From positions 62,001-126,000 of the forward strand of contig JACKQL020000070.1 in assembly GCA_018296165.2 (NCBI GenBank): DNA of 64,000 nucleotides, read 5' to 3'. This document shows, piece after piece, positions 47,726-59,164 of this stretch (positions are counted from its first letter, which is position 1; each line of letters begins with the position of its first letter). The position numbers were made by a program, and so were the translations under genes. This stretch comes from Termitomyces sp. T153 (lineage: Eukaryota; Basidiomycota; Agaricomycetes; Agaricales; Lyophyllaceae). The notes under the pieces were generated by a model. The model was not told where the DNA came from. It made no database searches and saw nothing but the letters and a program-made list of their open reading frames with translations.

Positions 47726-48410
47726 GTAAGTTGTTTGTTGTTTTTTGTTTTCTCAGACATCTTATTCAAGCAGCCTACACATAGCTGGCACTTATTGTTT
47801 GAGTTATTTCAGTGACTTGGAGCCTCTGATTGGTTCTACCTCCTTGTTTTTTTTATATCATCAAGCTTTACCATTGCATGACCAAATCAGCTTGTTCTGA
47901 CTTCTCAATTACCTGGATACATGTTTCTGCAAATATACTTCCTATCATGTGAAGGAGAGTCCTAGGAATGTGCAGCCTATGATAAAAGGCCTATATGTAA
48001 AGATGAATTTCAAGAATCAATTGATAAAGTTGATGTTTTTTTTTCTAACTTGTCATGCTCATTTCCTTGGGTTTTCATAATGAGGAAACTGACTTTTCAA
48101 GCAGTGTAGAAAAAAGTGAAGAAGAACCCAGAATCCAAACCAAGCTTCTTCTTTAGGTGAGCACAAAACACTCCCCAAAAACACCTTGCAGTGGCTTCCA
48201 GGTCAGAATGGGCTTCCAGATCAGAATGGGACCTCAAAATTTAGTTTTGTGCAACATCTAAACCATGTTTGTATGCACATACTAAGTGTTTTGTGGATCC
48301 CAATTTTGTATGTACAGTTGCAGACAACCAAACACAACAAATTTTGGTTGAACCTTTTTGGAGGGATAGCACATCATCTTGCTGCTCCTTTGAATGCATG
48401 AACATCAAGC
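47726..48410. other. Unassigned CpG-poor sequence
   Basis: No gene recognised. There is a 17-bp direct duplication (GGCTTCCAGGTCAGAAT and a near copy) at about 48190-48225. The end of the ceramidase gene should lie here but is not readable. The sequence forms the left flank and target (CAAGC at 48406-48410) of Copia element H. Confidence 0.4.
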
Positions 48411-48692
48411 TGTTGCAGCAAGTTTTGCACAGGGGTGACAGACTCAGTCCAAAGGAATATGTGAGTCTGAAATGGCAAGCACAGTAACTTGGCAGCAAGG
48501 AAATCTGGGTGTCTGTGGGTTCAGAATTTGATATTATATGTAGTATATTAATATGTACTTGGGTGTCCATGGATTCAGAATAAGAAACCACAGAACCCAG
48601 GACAGAGACAATAATTTATGTATCATGTGATATGTAAGTAATTGGTTGAGAGGAGTGATTGTGGCACTCCCCCCCCCACTGTAACTGCAACA
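48411..48692 (-). repeat. Element H 3' LTR
   Basis: 282 bp. It includes an internal partial duplication of the GGGTGTCYRTGGRTTCAGAAT phrase (about 58 bp) that the right LTR lacks. Otherwise it is closely similar to 62531-62755, through CAGGACAGAG and TATGTATCATGTGATAT. Confidence 0.85.
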
Positions 48693-48727
48693 CTCCCCTC
48701 CCACCTGACAAAGTGGCTACAATGTCA

Positions 48728-49188
48728 TCAAAGTTTGTTCCTCGAGAAGTTGCCAATGATTCTTATTTTTCTACACAACCTGTTGACCATATCATGTGAT
48801 AGGGTCTTGGTGAGGAGGTCTGTGGCCATGTCCTTGGATGCAATGTAAATGGGCTTGATCCTCCCATTAGACACAGCTTGCTGTAGCCAAAACCAGTGGC
48901 AATTAAGGCACTTCAAACACCTCATGTGTTCCAGATGTTTTGTCACTGAAATTGCAGACTGATTGTCAATATTCAAGACTAGCAGCATAGACTGTGGGGC
49001 ACCAATATCTGCCAGGAAATTTCAAAGCCAGCAAAGTTCTAGACTGGTCTCACTAGCAGCAACAAACTCAGCTTCAGTAGTGGATAGTGTGACAATTGAC
49101 TGGAGTTTTGACATTCAGCTGACTGTGCTACCAGCTACCATTATGGTAGCCAGTTCAGTCTTGATGATCAAGACTGAACCAGTTGTTG
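48728..49188 (-). pseudogene. Element H RNase H, C-terminal part
   Basis: Reading from 49188 leftward: STTGSVLIIKT, then SIVTLSTTEAEFVAASE with the catalytic Glu context, NIDNQSAISVTKHLEH with the DNQSA box, and KDMATDLLTKTL at the end. These are standard Copia RNase H landmarks. A stop near 49106 and one near 49020 break it. Its N-terminal part lies beyond the TIR element, at about 50435-50530. Confidence 0.85.
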
Positions 49189-49195
49189 AATGACT

Positions 49196-50434
49196 GTAAG
49201 GGGACCAGTCTTCAGACCATTCCACCCTCACCTAGCCTAGTCTGTGGGGATTGGCACCTCTATCTAGCCAACCTTCAGATAACCTGGCCCCTTCTTACTC
49301 CCTCACCATCTCAGCTCCCAGGCCTAATGGGTATATTGTATCTGGCACATGGTATATTATTGTCAATCATTGATCCTTCTACTACTGGGCCAAATTAGTC
49401 AATAGTTCATAGTCATTGGCCTCCACTCTGTCATATAGGTTGTAGTCAGCAGCTCAGGCTATACTGTCCATTGATTATAACAACAGCCTGTACTTACAGC
49501 ATAGTCATAATATAACCAGCATTGTAACTACAGTATCACATGAATGGCAATTTTCAGTCAAATATTTTGCCAATTGGGAGAATTGAACCTGTGATGACAA
49601 TCCCAAAAACAACCATTGATACAACCATAACTAGTTGACCATGGAGTCTTAATTACAATAGAAACTTGTTGTAATAAGAGGAGCAAGCTCCCCCTCAAAA
49701 TATCCCTGGAACCCTAAGCATGTTAACAAAACCTTAACAAAACCTTAACAGAACCTAACCAAACCACTAACTACCTAACTGGAACTCTAAATGAACTCTA
49801 ACCAGGCTAACCATGTGCTCAACAGGCAGGCCCCATGAGCACATAGGCCTTGATGTGTTGAGATTATCACTTAGCCTGTTAGTTCAATGGTTGTATTGTG
49901 TCTTCCTTTCAATTATATCCATCAGTCATAAGGTTGTTGGTTCAATTCTCTTTGGTTGATTTCTTTTTGTCTGGTTCAACATTTGATGCTGTTGACAATT
50001 ATCACATGTGATTGATATAACAAGCAGTGCTGTAATTACAACTGCAGTTATATCAGGCTTATCCTGTCATGACAGGGGATGTTATATCATCCTGCCAGCA
50101 TCAGGTGAGCAGCTTCTGACTTAGTCATAGGTACTTAGTCATCTAGTAGCCTTGTAGTATATATAGGTGGACCTGGGGATAGGATATCCCCAGTCTGGAC
50201 AATAGCATTGCTTCTAGGTTTCTTCACTAGCCAGCTTGGCCAGTGCAGCCCCTTGCCTCACCTTGCCCTTTGCCTTTGCCTCTCATTGGTCACCTGCTGC
50301 TTGTCTGCCATGCCTCTGGCCAACTCACTTGCCACTCACTTCTTAACTGGATGGTCAGGATGTGAGTGGTGGGCTTGGCTTGGGATGTGAGTGGTGGGCT
50401 TGGCTTGGACTATCCATGGCTGATATTCCCTTAT
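49196..50434. mobile_element. Non-autonomous TIR DNA element in the H RNase H
   Basis: A 1,239-bp insert starting GTAAGGGGA and ending TTCCCTTAT, a short imperfect terminal inverted repeat of about 8 bp. It is flanked by AATGACT at 49189-49195 and 50435-50441. Removing it joins the interrupted RNase H (QDNSH to STTGSV). No transposase frame was seen. It contains GTTATATCA-like words around 50000-50090 and a TATATATAGG box at about 50158. The superfamily is undetermined; a 7-8-bp duplication would suit hAT or a related group. Confidence 0.72.
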
Positions 50435-50441
50435 AATGACT

Positions 50442-51021
50442 ATTGTCCTGATTGCTGTTGTGGTCAGTATTGGTGAAAGCTGCAAAGGAGGAAGAGAGGG
50501 AAGAGACAGCACTGGCTGAGTATCCAATCTTGTAATCTAGGGTACCTCAAATATATCTCATGAGATGTTTCACAGCCTTCCAATGCCTGAGCCCAGAGCA
50601 GGTGAAGTAGCATAAGATGCTGACCACATGGGCAATATCAGGGCATTTGCACATTGCAAGGTATAGTAGTACATCCATAGCTTATATATATGGGACCATG
50701 TGCATCTCCTCAACTTCCACAAGACTCTTGGGAGAATCTGCTTTGGACAAATAGATACCAGGCTCAAGGGGAATGGCAACAGCTTTGGAATTGAGCATGT
50801 TGAATTGTGATAGCACCTCAATTGCATATGTCTTCTGACCTATCCACAGCTTGCAATTAGAGCAGTCATGAGTAACTACAACTCCTACTAGGAGTCCCCT
50901 GGTGGGGCCCAAGTGGTGGATCTTGAAGAACTGCTGCAGCTTGGGAGATAATCTTGGAAATAGCAGCCTAAAATTTTGAGGCAAGGGTCATGCCATCAAC
51001 ATGTACTGGGATAATAATACA
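50442..51021 (-). pseudogene. Element H reverse transcriptase, C-terminal part
   Basis: It begins next to repeat E with a VHVDGMTLAS stretch, where the Copia VDD reads VDG. It then runs through FFKIHHLGPTRGLLVGVVV, IGQKTYAIEVLSQFNML and IPLEPGIYLSK to the start of RNase H, ending at QDNSH. Stops and frame changes occur within 50 codons of the motif. The order shows that it continues the RT part at 52506-53298. Confidence 0.85.
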
Positions 51022-52505
51022 TGCTGATGTGCTGCTATGGTGCCTAGCTGCCATGCAGAAAACCCAAAGAAAGAAAACCCACACACTGGCAACTAGACAG
51101 GGTAGCTAGCAATAGGAAGTAATGGGGGTGAGTTAGTAACCATCCCAGAAAGCAAGAGCTAATAGATGTGAAGGGGTTGGTTATGAAGTGAAAGTGCAAG
51201 GAGAAAAGGTTACTATTGCTAGCCTTAGTCACTAGATGGTAACAAAAGGTTATTAAGTTGCTGGGGTAATGGAAGGGAAAAAGGGTTGGAGACAAAAGAA
51301 TTGCTAGGAGGAGTCACTAATGAGAGAGATAAGTTGCTAAGAAAGGAAAACTAAGTGATAGAAAGGGGGTGGGAAACAGAGAATAAGTGAAGTTGATATA
51401 AACTGGGGGACAGATGCAAATTAGTTGCTAGCCACAATTGCTAGCATTGCTAAGTCACAAAAACACTAAGAGCACTCACAGTTGGCACCCATGCTAGAAT
51501 CAAGTATGAGGTCATCAAGACTTGTTTTGCTAAATCATTAACAATAATGAGAGAGAGCAATAAGAAATAGAAGCTAGTAAGCTGAGAGCTAATGAGAGGG
51601 ACAATACTCTGTTGGTTGGTTGTTGCCTCTATGTACAGGCAGTATTTCTACTGTTTGTAGGTATAGTATTTAGAAAGGAAATATTAGTCACTGCCAGCAA
51701 TTACATCTGCCAAAGTGTTCCTGATGTCAGTATGGTAACCAAGTATTTGTATACAATGTTGACAAGATGTATAATGAATGTCAGTAATAATGAAAGTGCA
51801 TACCCAACATCAATATCTGAAGTGTAGACACTGTTTAGGTATGTTTGTAAGCAAGATAAGAAAAATGATAAGTAAGAGGTCACATGGCCTTTAATATATC
51901 TGTTTTTGAGAGGTGGTATTATTGTTGCTAAGAAAGGTCTTGACCTTATTATTTTAGATACAAAGGCTAGACTCCACATTGTTGGATGCTAGTGGCATGT
52001 TAGTGAACACCATAAGCATCCCAGGTTTTGATGAGCAGAAAAAGGGTCAATGTATTGAAATTTCTGCCCAATCTTACCCTTGATACAGTAAATGTACACA
52101 TATATATGCATCATAGAATAGACACTGCCCTCAGTCAAGTATACAACAACTGAGGGTAAGTGAACATACACACATACAAAGGACATTGTACTTACCAGTA
52201 ATACCTAGTTTGTTGAGTACTTACTCATGCCCTAGGTAGGTTTAATGCAGTCAAGTACACAATGACTGAGGTTCATTGAGTACTTACTTGTGTCCTAGGA
52301 TCAACCTCTAAACAACACATGATGAAGCTTGTGATCCAGCAGTCTTATGGTCACTAAAATCTTGTGCAATGGCTACATCATTCCAGACCTTGGAGCTAAA
52401 TCCCATGTGATGAAGTCATGTGACTTGTACATACTTGTGCTGTGTCCACATCAGGTGCTGCCCAGATAAGATAGTCTTAAATGTCAATAATGGTGCCCAG
52501 CAACA
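51022..52505. repeat. Repeat E inserted in the H reverse transcriptase
   Basis: About 1.48 kb that separates the RT halves GGVLIR and IIIPVHVD. The left 520 bp are related, in inverted orientation, to 14497-14959. The right part contains CCCTCAGT...ACTGAGGG and TATATATGCATCA, reminiscent of the F LTRs. The candidate ends are TGCTGATG and GCAACA, a TG...CA pair. The flanks ATACA and ATTAA agree at only three of five positions, so no clear duplication remains. It could be a solo LTR or a non-autonomous LTR element. No coding region was seen. Confidence 0.6.
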
Positions 52506-53298
52506 ATTAAGTCTTATCAACACACCACCTTTGAGATAGACATAGATGCAGGGGTCAGAAGTGATTTTCACAAAGCCTAGCTTTACCAGAACCTCATGCA
52601 TTTGCTTATGCCAAAGATTAGCACCTTGTTTGAGTCTATAGATTCCCTTTTCAAGCTTAGCACAAGCTTTGCCCATCAACAGGTTTATGCTCAATGCTCA
52701 GTGGCATGTCCTCCAGAAAGCCCTCTGGGAACTTCATATAGAGTTTGGTATCAACAATACCATGCAAGAAGACAGATGAGATTTCAACTGATTCCAGGTG
52801 CATGTCCTCCAGCACAGCAAGGGCAAACACTATACATACTGCAGCCCATTGCACTGTTGGTGCAAAAGCTTTGTCAAAATCCACACCTGGCTGTTGGCTG
52901 AAACCCTGTGCAACAACACATGCCTTGAAACATTCAATAGCACTGTTGGGTAAGTGCTTTACTTTGTATACCCATTGAGAACCAATGGCTCTATATCCTG
53001 CTGGTAAGCATACATCCTGCCACATTCCATTGTTGTGCAAGGAGATGAACTCCTTGCACATTGCCTTGTGCCACTCAGTGGCATTTTTGCCAGCCATTAC
53101 TTCCCTGTACCTGCGGGGATTGGTATCATGGGCACTGACTTTGTAAGCACTTGCAACATTGGAATAGATTGCACCCAATCCACTGAAATCTACCTTGTGT
53201 TTGACAAAAGCCCACTCAGCAAGAAGTAAGGCTTCATCTGATTTGAGATTTGGAGTAAAGTTCACCTCCTGCTCACCATAGTGGTTGATGTTGCCCAT
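52506..53298 (-). pseudogene. Element H reverse transcriptase, N-terminal part
   Basis: This 213-codon frame (52657-53298) contains ATEWHKAMCKEFISLHNNGM, GSQWVYKVKHLPN, ACVVAQGFSQQPGVDFDKAF and FLHGIVDTKLYMKFPEGF, the entry, fingers and palm of Copia RT. After a shift, 52506-52694 adds GIYRLKQGANLWHKQMHEV and DPCIYVYLKGGVLI, where repeat E interrupts it. The catalytic VDD motif lies on the other side of the repeat. Confidence 0.88.
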
Positions 53299-54076
53299 GT
53301 TGACATTTCACAGGAGTTGCTGTGGGAGCTATTCTGGGTAAGGTGAAGGCAGTGGTGGAGGTGATGGATCATGCACAATGGGGGACTTACAATTCTCCTG
53401 ATGCTGCAAGCATTGTAGTAGTCAGCATTTGGACCATACATAGGGGCTTGTATCTGCTGACTGAGCTCCCAAGGAGGTGGCAAAGGTCTGGGTTGATGTG
53501 GAGCTTATAGCTGTGGGAGTGGGATTTCTGCTCCTACTGTAAGGGCAACCTCTGGAGGCTGTGGCTCAATCACACAGCTGGCAAAGGGAAATCCAAAGTC
53601 TATTCAGTACTGTACAGTCTCTACTGAGATAACTACTCACCTGGTAAAGGGAAATCCAAAGAGAACAAGTCTGGGGATCCCCTAGGCCAAGTGTGATGCT
53701 TCAGAGGCTTCAGAAGCATGAGAAACAACTGTACAGTATGACAGAGAAAAAAGACACAAGTGATGTGTCAGAAATTGGTCAGCAGTTACATAAGCCAGTG
53801 GCAGTGTCAAAGGGGCCACACTTGTCTGAATGATTGACAGAGAACTGGTGCAGCCTGAAGGCTGAAACTAGGACTAATAGATAGGGAAAAGGAAGGAGAA
53901 TAAAGGAAAACTATAACAGAGCAAATCTGACAAGAATTGGAGAAGGAGAAGGGAAAACAAATGAGACATTCCCTGACACCTACCAGTTCTGCACACCCTC
54001 CTGCTGGTTCAGAGTCTTCATTGTCACTAAAGATGGAGTAAGGGGCTTGCTGTTATTGAGAAGGTCAATTTGGTGT
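53299..54076 (-). other. Element H integrase-RT linker
   Basis: A decayed linker with short P/S/H-rich frames (for example 53262-53483). Linkers of this position in Copia elements are poorly conserved, and nothing more can be read. Confidence 0.5.
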
Positions 54077-55040
54077 TCAATTGGGGCTAATACAAGTGCA
54101 AGTGAGGGTTGAGGTGCTGGTGTGATGTTGTTGAATTGTGTTTAAGGCTTCCAGTGGTGGGGCCTTCAGTATGTTGGAAAGCAAGAGGCCTGAAAATTGC
54201 AACTCATCAAAGATGATGTCTTGGGAAGTGATTACTTTCCTAGCTTTTAAGATATATACTTTCCATCCAACATGATTACTTGGGTACTCAACAAATATAC
54301 CAGGCATAGTATGGCCCTGCAGGCTTTTTTGCTTCAAATGGCTGAGAAGGACATAAGAAGCACATCCAAGCACCTGTAGATGACCAATCTGTGGCTCCTT
54401 GTGTGTATAGGCCTTGTAAGGAGTAATGTTACAGGAGAGAGCAGACATTGGGCATCAATTATGCAATGTTAACATGTGCTAGGGGCATATGTCCAGAAGC
54501 TTTCAGGCAGGTGCACTTCAGCTAGCATGGCTGTGAGAGCCTCTTTAATATTTCTATTCAGATCTTCCACAACACCATTTTTCTGGAATGTGGCTATATT
54601 TATGGATTTGACATGAATGCCTTTAGATTTGCAGAGGTTGAGGAATGCCTTTGGAGTATACTTCCTGTCCTTGTTGAAATGGACACACTGGATCTTCTGC
54701 CCCATTTGCAGCTCAGCCTGAGCCCTGAACATCTTAAATACCTCCAGCATGTCACTCTTTTTCAGCATATCATATGCTGTCATCCACTAGGGATTGTCAT
54801 CTGTAAAAGTTACCCACCATCTCCTGTTGGATTGATGGCCCCCTACAGGCATCAGTCCATGCACATTGCTGAAAACCCTTCCCAGGGTCTCAGATAACAC
54901 ATCTCTGTCTGTGAGAAAGGAGCTCAACACTGTTTTTCTTGTAGACAAGGCTCACATATATAGGGGGAAGGCATGTCAAGAAACCTCCAAGTCTTCAGTA
55001 AGGTCCTCCTTAATGAGCTGATGAAGCCAATCTATCCTCA
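54077..55040 (-). pseudogene. Element H integrase
   Basis: From 55040 leftward the core shows a WWVTFTDDNP-like segment near 54800. The frame at 54469-54783 follows, with VHFNKDRKYTPKAF (second Asp region) and KNGVVEDLNRNIKEALTAML, where the usual GVAERxNRT motif with Glu can be recognised. The frame at 54077-54448 gives the C-terminal part (LQVLGCASYVLL and HTMPGIFVEYPSNHVGWKVY). One stop separates the frames. The zinc-binding part lies across the solo LTR-B, near 56100. Confidence 0.85.
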
Positions 55041-55059
55041 GGTGGCATAGTCTGCAATG

Positions 55060-56112
55060 TGTCACAACCCACTCCTGCACCTCCAGACCTTCCCCCAGAA
55101 CACTCCACCTCCTCAGGGCCTCCCCCAATGCTTCCCCCAACTCACTCCAACCTTTGTTGACCTACAGCACCTGCCCCAGCTAACTCTGACACTTCCCTGG
55201 CAAACTCTGACAAACCCTGGCACATCTCTTGTGAGCCTCCTCAGCTTCTTCTCTTGCCTATAAGGTCCCCAAGCCTCTCCAACACTTCTCCTGGCATAGG
55301 CATACATCACCCAACCACTCCTGCAACACACATGACCACTCTGGAGTTCCCTGACAACCACAGAGCAGACCATGTTCCCATCAGAATATCACTGCAGCCT
55401 GCCCTCTGATCAGAGCCAATACCCACCAACCCTGCATGGCTCTGACAAGCCTGCTGTTGCACCCTCAACTCCTGGGGAAGGTCCAGTAGTTAGTATATAA
55501 AGATGTAGAGTAGCATTTGTTACCCTAGTCTTCATATTACTTTATTTGATTACTTGTGTCTGTGTTTCTCTCTGTTTCCTGGTCTTGTCTCTATTTCCAT
55601 TTCTAGTCTTGAATCTATTTCTTTTCTCAGTTCTGTCTCATCTCACCTTTGTCTTGTCTCAATTGTCTCTGTCTTCCTTATTGTTCCTAAGTTCCTTTTA
55701 TCCCTGATGTCATTACAAACTCTGTGCACACACTACAAACCCCCAAGCATTCTTATGACAACTCTGGACCTTGCCCTACACTCAGCCCCAAAACCCATCA
55801 CTCTTGATTGATCTCCCATCAAACTCCAGCTCTGCTCCCATCACTTGTGAAGCCTCCACTTACTCTGCAGTCCATACACTTGCTTATAGACTTGTACATA
55901 ATGCCTACCTAAGCCCAACATTCAATACACTTGGTCTTAGACTTCCCTGGACCATCCCAGACTTGCTTGGACTGCTTGCCTGAGCTTCCCCTCACAAGTC
56001 CCTGCAGTCCACACCACCTCCAGAGTGCTAGGTTATAAGTGCAGGACATTGCATCTGCCTAGTAAGGACTTGCCCAGTGTAGCTGAGCCCCTGTGGTCAG
56101 TGGAACCTAATA
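55060..56112 (+). repeat. Solo LTR-B inside Copia H
   Basis: 1,053 bp beginning TGTCACAACCC and ending CCTAATA (CCTGACA in intact copies). It is flanked by CAATG at 55055-55059 and CAATA at 56113-56117, a target duplication with one transition. It splits the integrase/protease region of H. It is CpG-poor, with TATA box AGTATATAAAG near 55493. Confidence 0.88.
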
Positions 56113-57102
56113 CAATAGAGCAGAAATTTGTTGACTCTTAAGAAAGACGTTGGGCCAATGCAAGTTGATTGTGCAATGTGAACAGGCAATGATATCAAGG
56201 TTTCTCCATCCAGGTATGCAGTAAGAGTCTTGCCTATAGTGGCAGTGAACACTAGTTGGCCACCAACAATGAATAGCACTTTTTGACCATCAAAAGTTAC
56301 TATAACTCCATGATGCACAGATAGTGTGGTGATGGATAAAAGATTGTTTGCTAATTTGGGTACAAAGAGTACATTGGTGACAACAATATTATCAAGACAT
56401 CTTCCATCATGATCTCTCCCCTGCAGTCTAGATCTCACCAACCCCTTTTCCACAGAATAGACAGTTATGTCATTGGCAGGACAAATGAGTACTCTCTACA
56501 GCTTGAGAGACCCAGGAATAAACCATTCATGATGTGATGTCATAGAATTTGTAGTGCCCAAGTCTATACTCCACAGGACATTAGTTGGGGTAGGGGATGA
56601 ATAAGAAGATTGATAAACAGCTGCTTTGGCCTTAACAGCAGGACCATCACACCCTTCTTTGACTTTTGGAGATTCAGCAATTTTAGCTGCATCTGGAAGT
56701 GAGGGCATTCTGTGATTTTGTGTTAACCTTTGCAAAGGTAACAAATGACAACACAAGCAGCAGCAGCAGCATGCTATCTTTAGTGAGCCCATTGAGCATC
56801 AGGATGGAGGATATGAGAGCAGAGAATTCCTCTTGGGGGAGGGCACAGATCATAGCCATGGTTGAGAGTTTGTTGTTGAGTGAGGGATTCATCATCATGT
56901 AGCCAGATATTGAACAGGTTGCTGAGTGAATTGCACTGAGCATTTGGAGCTGATTTTGAATGGACTTCTTGTAATTTTGCCCACATGGTGGCAGAATAAT
57001 CATGGATGGCATCAACATGAATCTTTTTCCTTTGTCCAGCCACTGATATATTTCACCAGCACCTCATTGCTATGGAGATTGTAGGCATTGATGGCTGCCA
57101 TG
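56113..57102 (-). pseudogene. Element H gag, protease and pre-integrase
   Basis: The gag start codon is at 57101 (reading MAAINAYN), inside the CCATG duplicated by insertion of element I. Gag frames follow at 56780-57043 and 56683-57018. The frame at 56496-56792 holds LWSIDLGTTNSMTSHHEWF, where the Copia protease DSGATxHM reads DLGTTNSM. The frame at 56097-56453 shows VLFVPKLANNLLSI, the typical pre-integrase strand. All are interrupted by stops. Confidence 0.8.
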
Positions 57103-57425
57103 TTTCAAAGATTGATATGTGTAGGAGTGGCATGGTCAAAGTTAGGCTAGATAAAAGCCAATAAGACTCAGTTCCATGCACATCTATGTGAAGCAAACTA
57201 TATCATTACCTAGATAAAAGCCAATAAGACTAGGTAGGTAGAGTAAGTAAATTATAGGAATGTAAAGTAGGAATTGCCATACCTCAGTTCCATGCACATT
57301 TATGTGAAACAAACTGAGGTGTGACAAGCAAGGAAAACATATTTAAGGTGGCATAGCCAAATACATGTGATGAAGCTATGCTAATGCATAATGAATGTGT
57401 TGCCAGACATGCTCATTTTCTGACA
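57103..57425 (-). repeat. Element I 3' LTR
   Basis: Left LTR. It includes two copies of the CTAGATAAAAGCCAATAAGACT phrase, about 65 bp apart, a feature present in both LTRs. Confidence 0.85.
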
Positions 57426-58214
57426 CTCCCACTCATATGGAGGTGCAGCCCCATTGCCTTCATGAGCTTCCAGTGCTTGTTCTGAGGAAGGGCCTTGGTG
57501 AAAATATCTGTGACCATGTCCTCAATGGGTACAAAGTGTACAACTGCTTCACTCTTAGCTACAAGGTCATTTTGTAAATAGTGATATTTTTGTTGAATGT
57601 GTTTTGTTTGAGATCTATATTGCACTTGATGAGAATCATTGTGGCCTGATTGTCACATAACAAGGTTGATGGTTCCTTCTAGGTGTGGCCAATGTTCTCA
57701 AAGAAATTTCAAAGCCAGCCAAGGTGTTGCCCAGCATAACAGTCCTATATATCTGAATTCAGTCAGAGAGCATAACCATAGTTTGCCACTTGCTTCCCTA
57801 TCCAACAGCACCATGGACAGAGATGAGCACATAGCTGGAGGTAGATTTTGAGGTATCTGGGTCACCTGACCAGTCTGCATCTGAGTAACCATGGAAAGAC
57901 ATGTCCATACCCATATTGTTCCCATCAAATCCACATTCCATGTTGCTAGTTGTTTAAGGTATTGCAAGACTTGTTTTGCTGCTGTCCAGTGGTGGGGCTT
58001 TAGATTTGCACTGAAATGACCAAGTACCAATGGTATAAGCAAAGTTGGGTCTGGTTCCCATCATAGTGTACATGAGGGAGCTGACAATGCTAGAGTAGGA
58101 TTTCCATTTACCTCCAATCTCCATTTCAGTAATTGTGGCATTGTTTTCTGGGTTCTTGGCCATAAGTTTGAAACTTGTTGCCATCAGAGTCCATGTGGGT
58201 TTTGAGTTGGCCAT
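57413..58214 (-). pseudogene. Element I RT end and RNase H
   Basis: The frame at 57954-58214 gives the RT end (a short SLMYTMMGTRPNFAYTIGT-like segment). The frame at 57698-58042 covers HHWTAAKQVLQYLKQLATWN and the start of RNase H, with the WASGKLWLCSLTEFRYIG-like region corresponding to the usual LSTTEAEY part. The frame at 57413-57625 ends with KYHYLQNDLVAKSEAVVHFV and DIFTKALPQNKH. Several shifts separate them. Confidence 0.8.
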
Positions 58215-58277
58215 TCCACAGCATTTGACAATGGTTTTGATGTACTGCTATTGGGATAAACTGATGGTGCAAGCCTT

Positions 58278-59000
58278 TCAATTCTGCCTGATTTGTATTC
58301 CCAAGATGTAGGTTGCAGCTCCAAGGTCATGCATCTTGAAGGTGCTCAACAGTCTTTGCTTGATACCATCTAGGAAACAGTGCAAGTTTGCAGCAAGGAT
58401 GAAATCATCAATGTAGATTACTAGGAAACAAATTTCATTATCTTTGCAGTAGATGTACAGGCAGGTCTCAGCATTTAGGCATGAGAAGCTGAGGCCCCAA
58501 AGCTTCTTGTTGAGTGTGAAATTCCAGAGAATTTTGATACCATCTGGTGGGAGCATGTAGAGCTCCTCTTCCAACTCTGCATTGAGGTAGGCCATGGCAA
58601 CATCCATCTGATCTAATTTGACATTGTATTTTGCCACTAGTGCAAGAATAATGCAAATCAACTCAAGGTTTGCAATGGACACCCAGACTTCTTTGTAGTC
58701 TATGCCTTTGACTTGGGTGAAACCACAGGTGATAATCCTTATTTGGTAGAATTTGACATCCCCATTTGCATCATACTTGATGCAGAACACCAATTTTGAA
58801 GTCATTGGTTTTACTCCCTTGGAGGTTGGTACTACCTCAAGAACATCATTGTCCATTAGGTTTTGGAGCTCTTCTTGTAATGCTGGTCTCCAATGCTTGC
58901 CATCTGGACCTTCAAAGGCCTCCTTTGCATTCTGAGGAAGTGGGTAACTGGACAGTCTGCTCTGTGACCTCTTCTTCATACTCTGACTCCACCAAGTCAC
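58278..59000 (-). pseudogene. Element I reverse transcriptase
   Basis: The longest Copia frame in the window, 240 codons: HWRPALQEELQNLMDNDVLE, LVFCIKYDANGDVKFYQIRI, VKLDQMDVAMAYLNAELEEE and FLVIYIDDFILAANL, with the catalytic YIDD box intact. It then reaches MHDLGAATYILGIQI. A frame change follows before 58214. The intact catalytic box and long open frame make I the least decayed of the three Copia copies. Confidence 0.9.
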
Positions 59001-59164
59001 TTAAGTTACTCAGCTCAGGATTGTCAGTGCACACTTGTATGTCTAATAGTGTGCAGTGAGTTTCCTCCAACTGTGAACTGTTAGTAGTTTCTGACAACCA
59101 GACCTGCTTTTCAGTCTCCACTAACTGAACTTAGGATCTGTGGACTTTGGTTGGGAGAATGCTT

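Noticed and set aside
48411..57102. Two or three independent Copia fragments instead of one element H
   Set aside because: The CAAGC duplication at both outer LTRs, the continuation of the protein motifs across each insert and the 5.4-kb sum support a single element.
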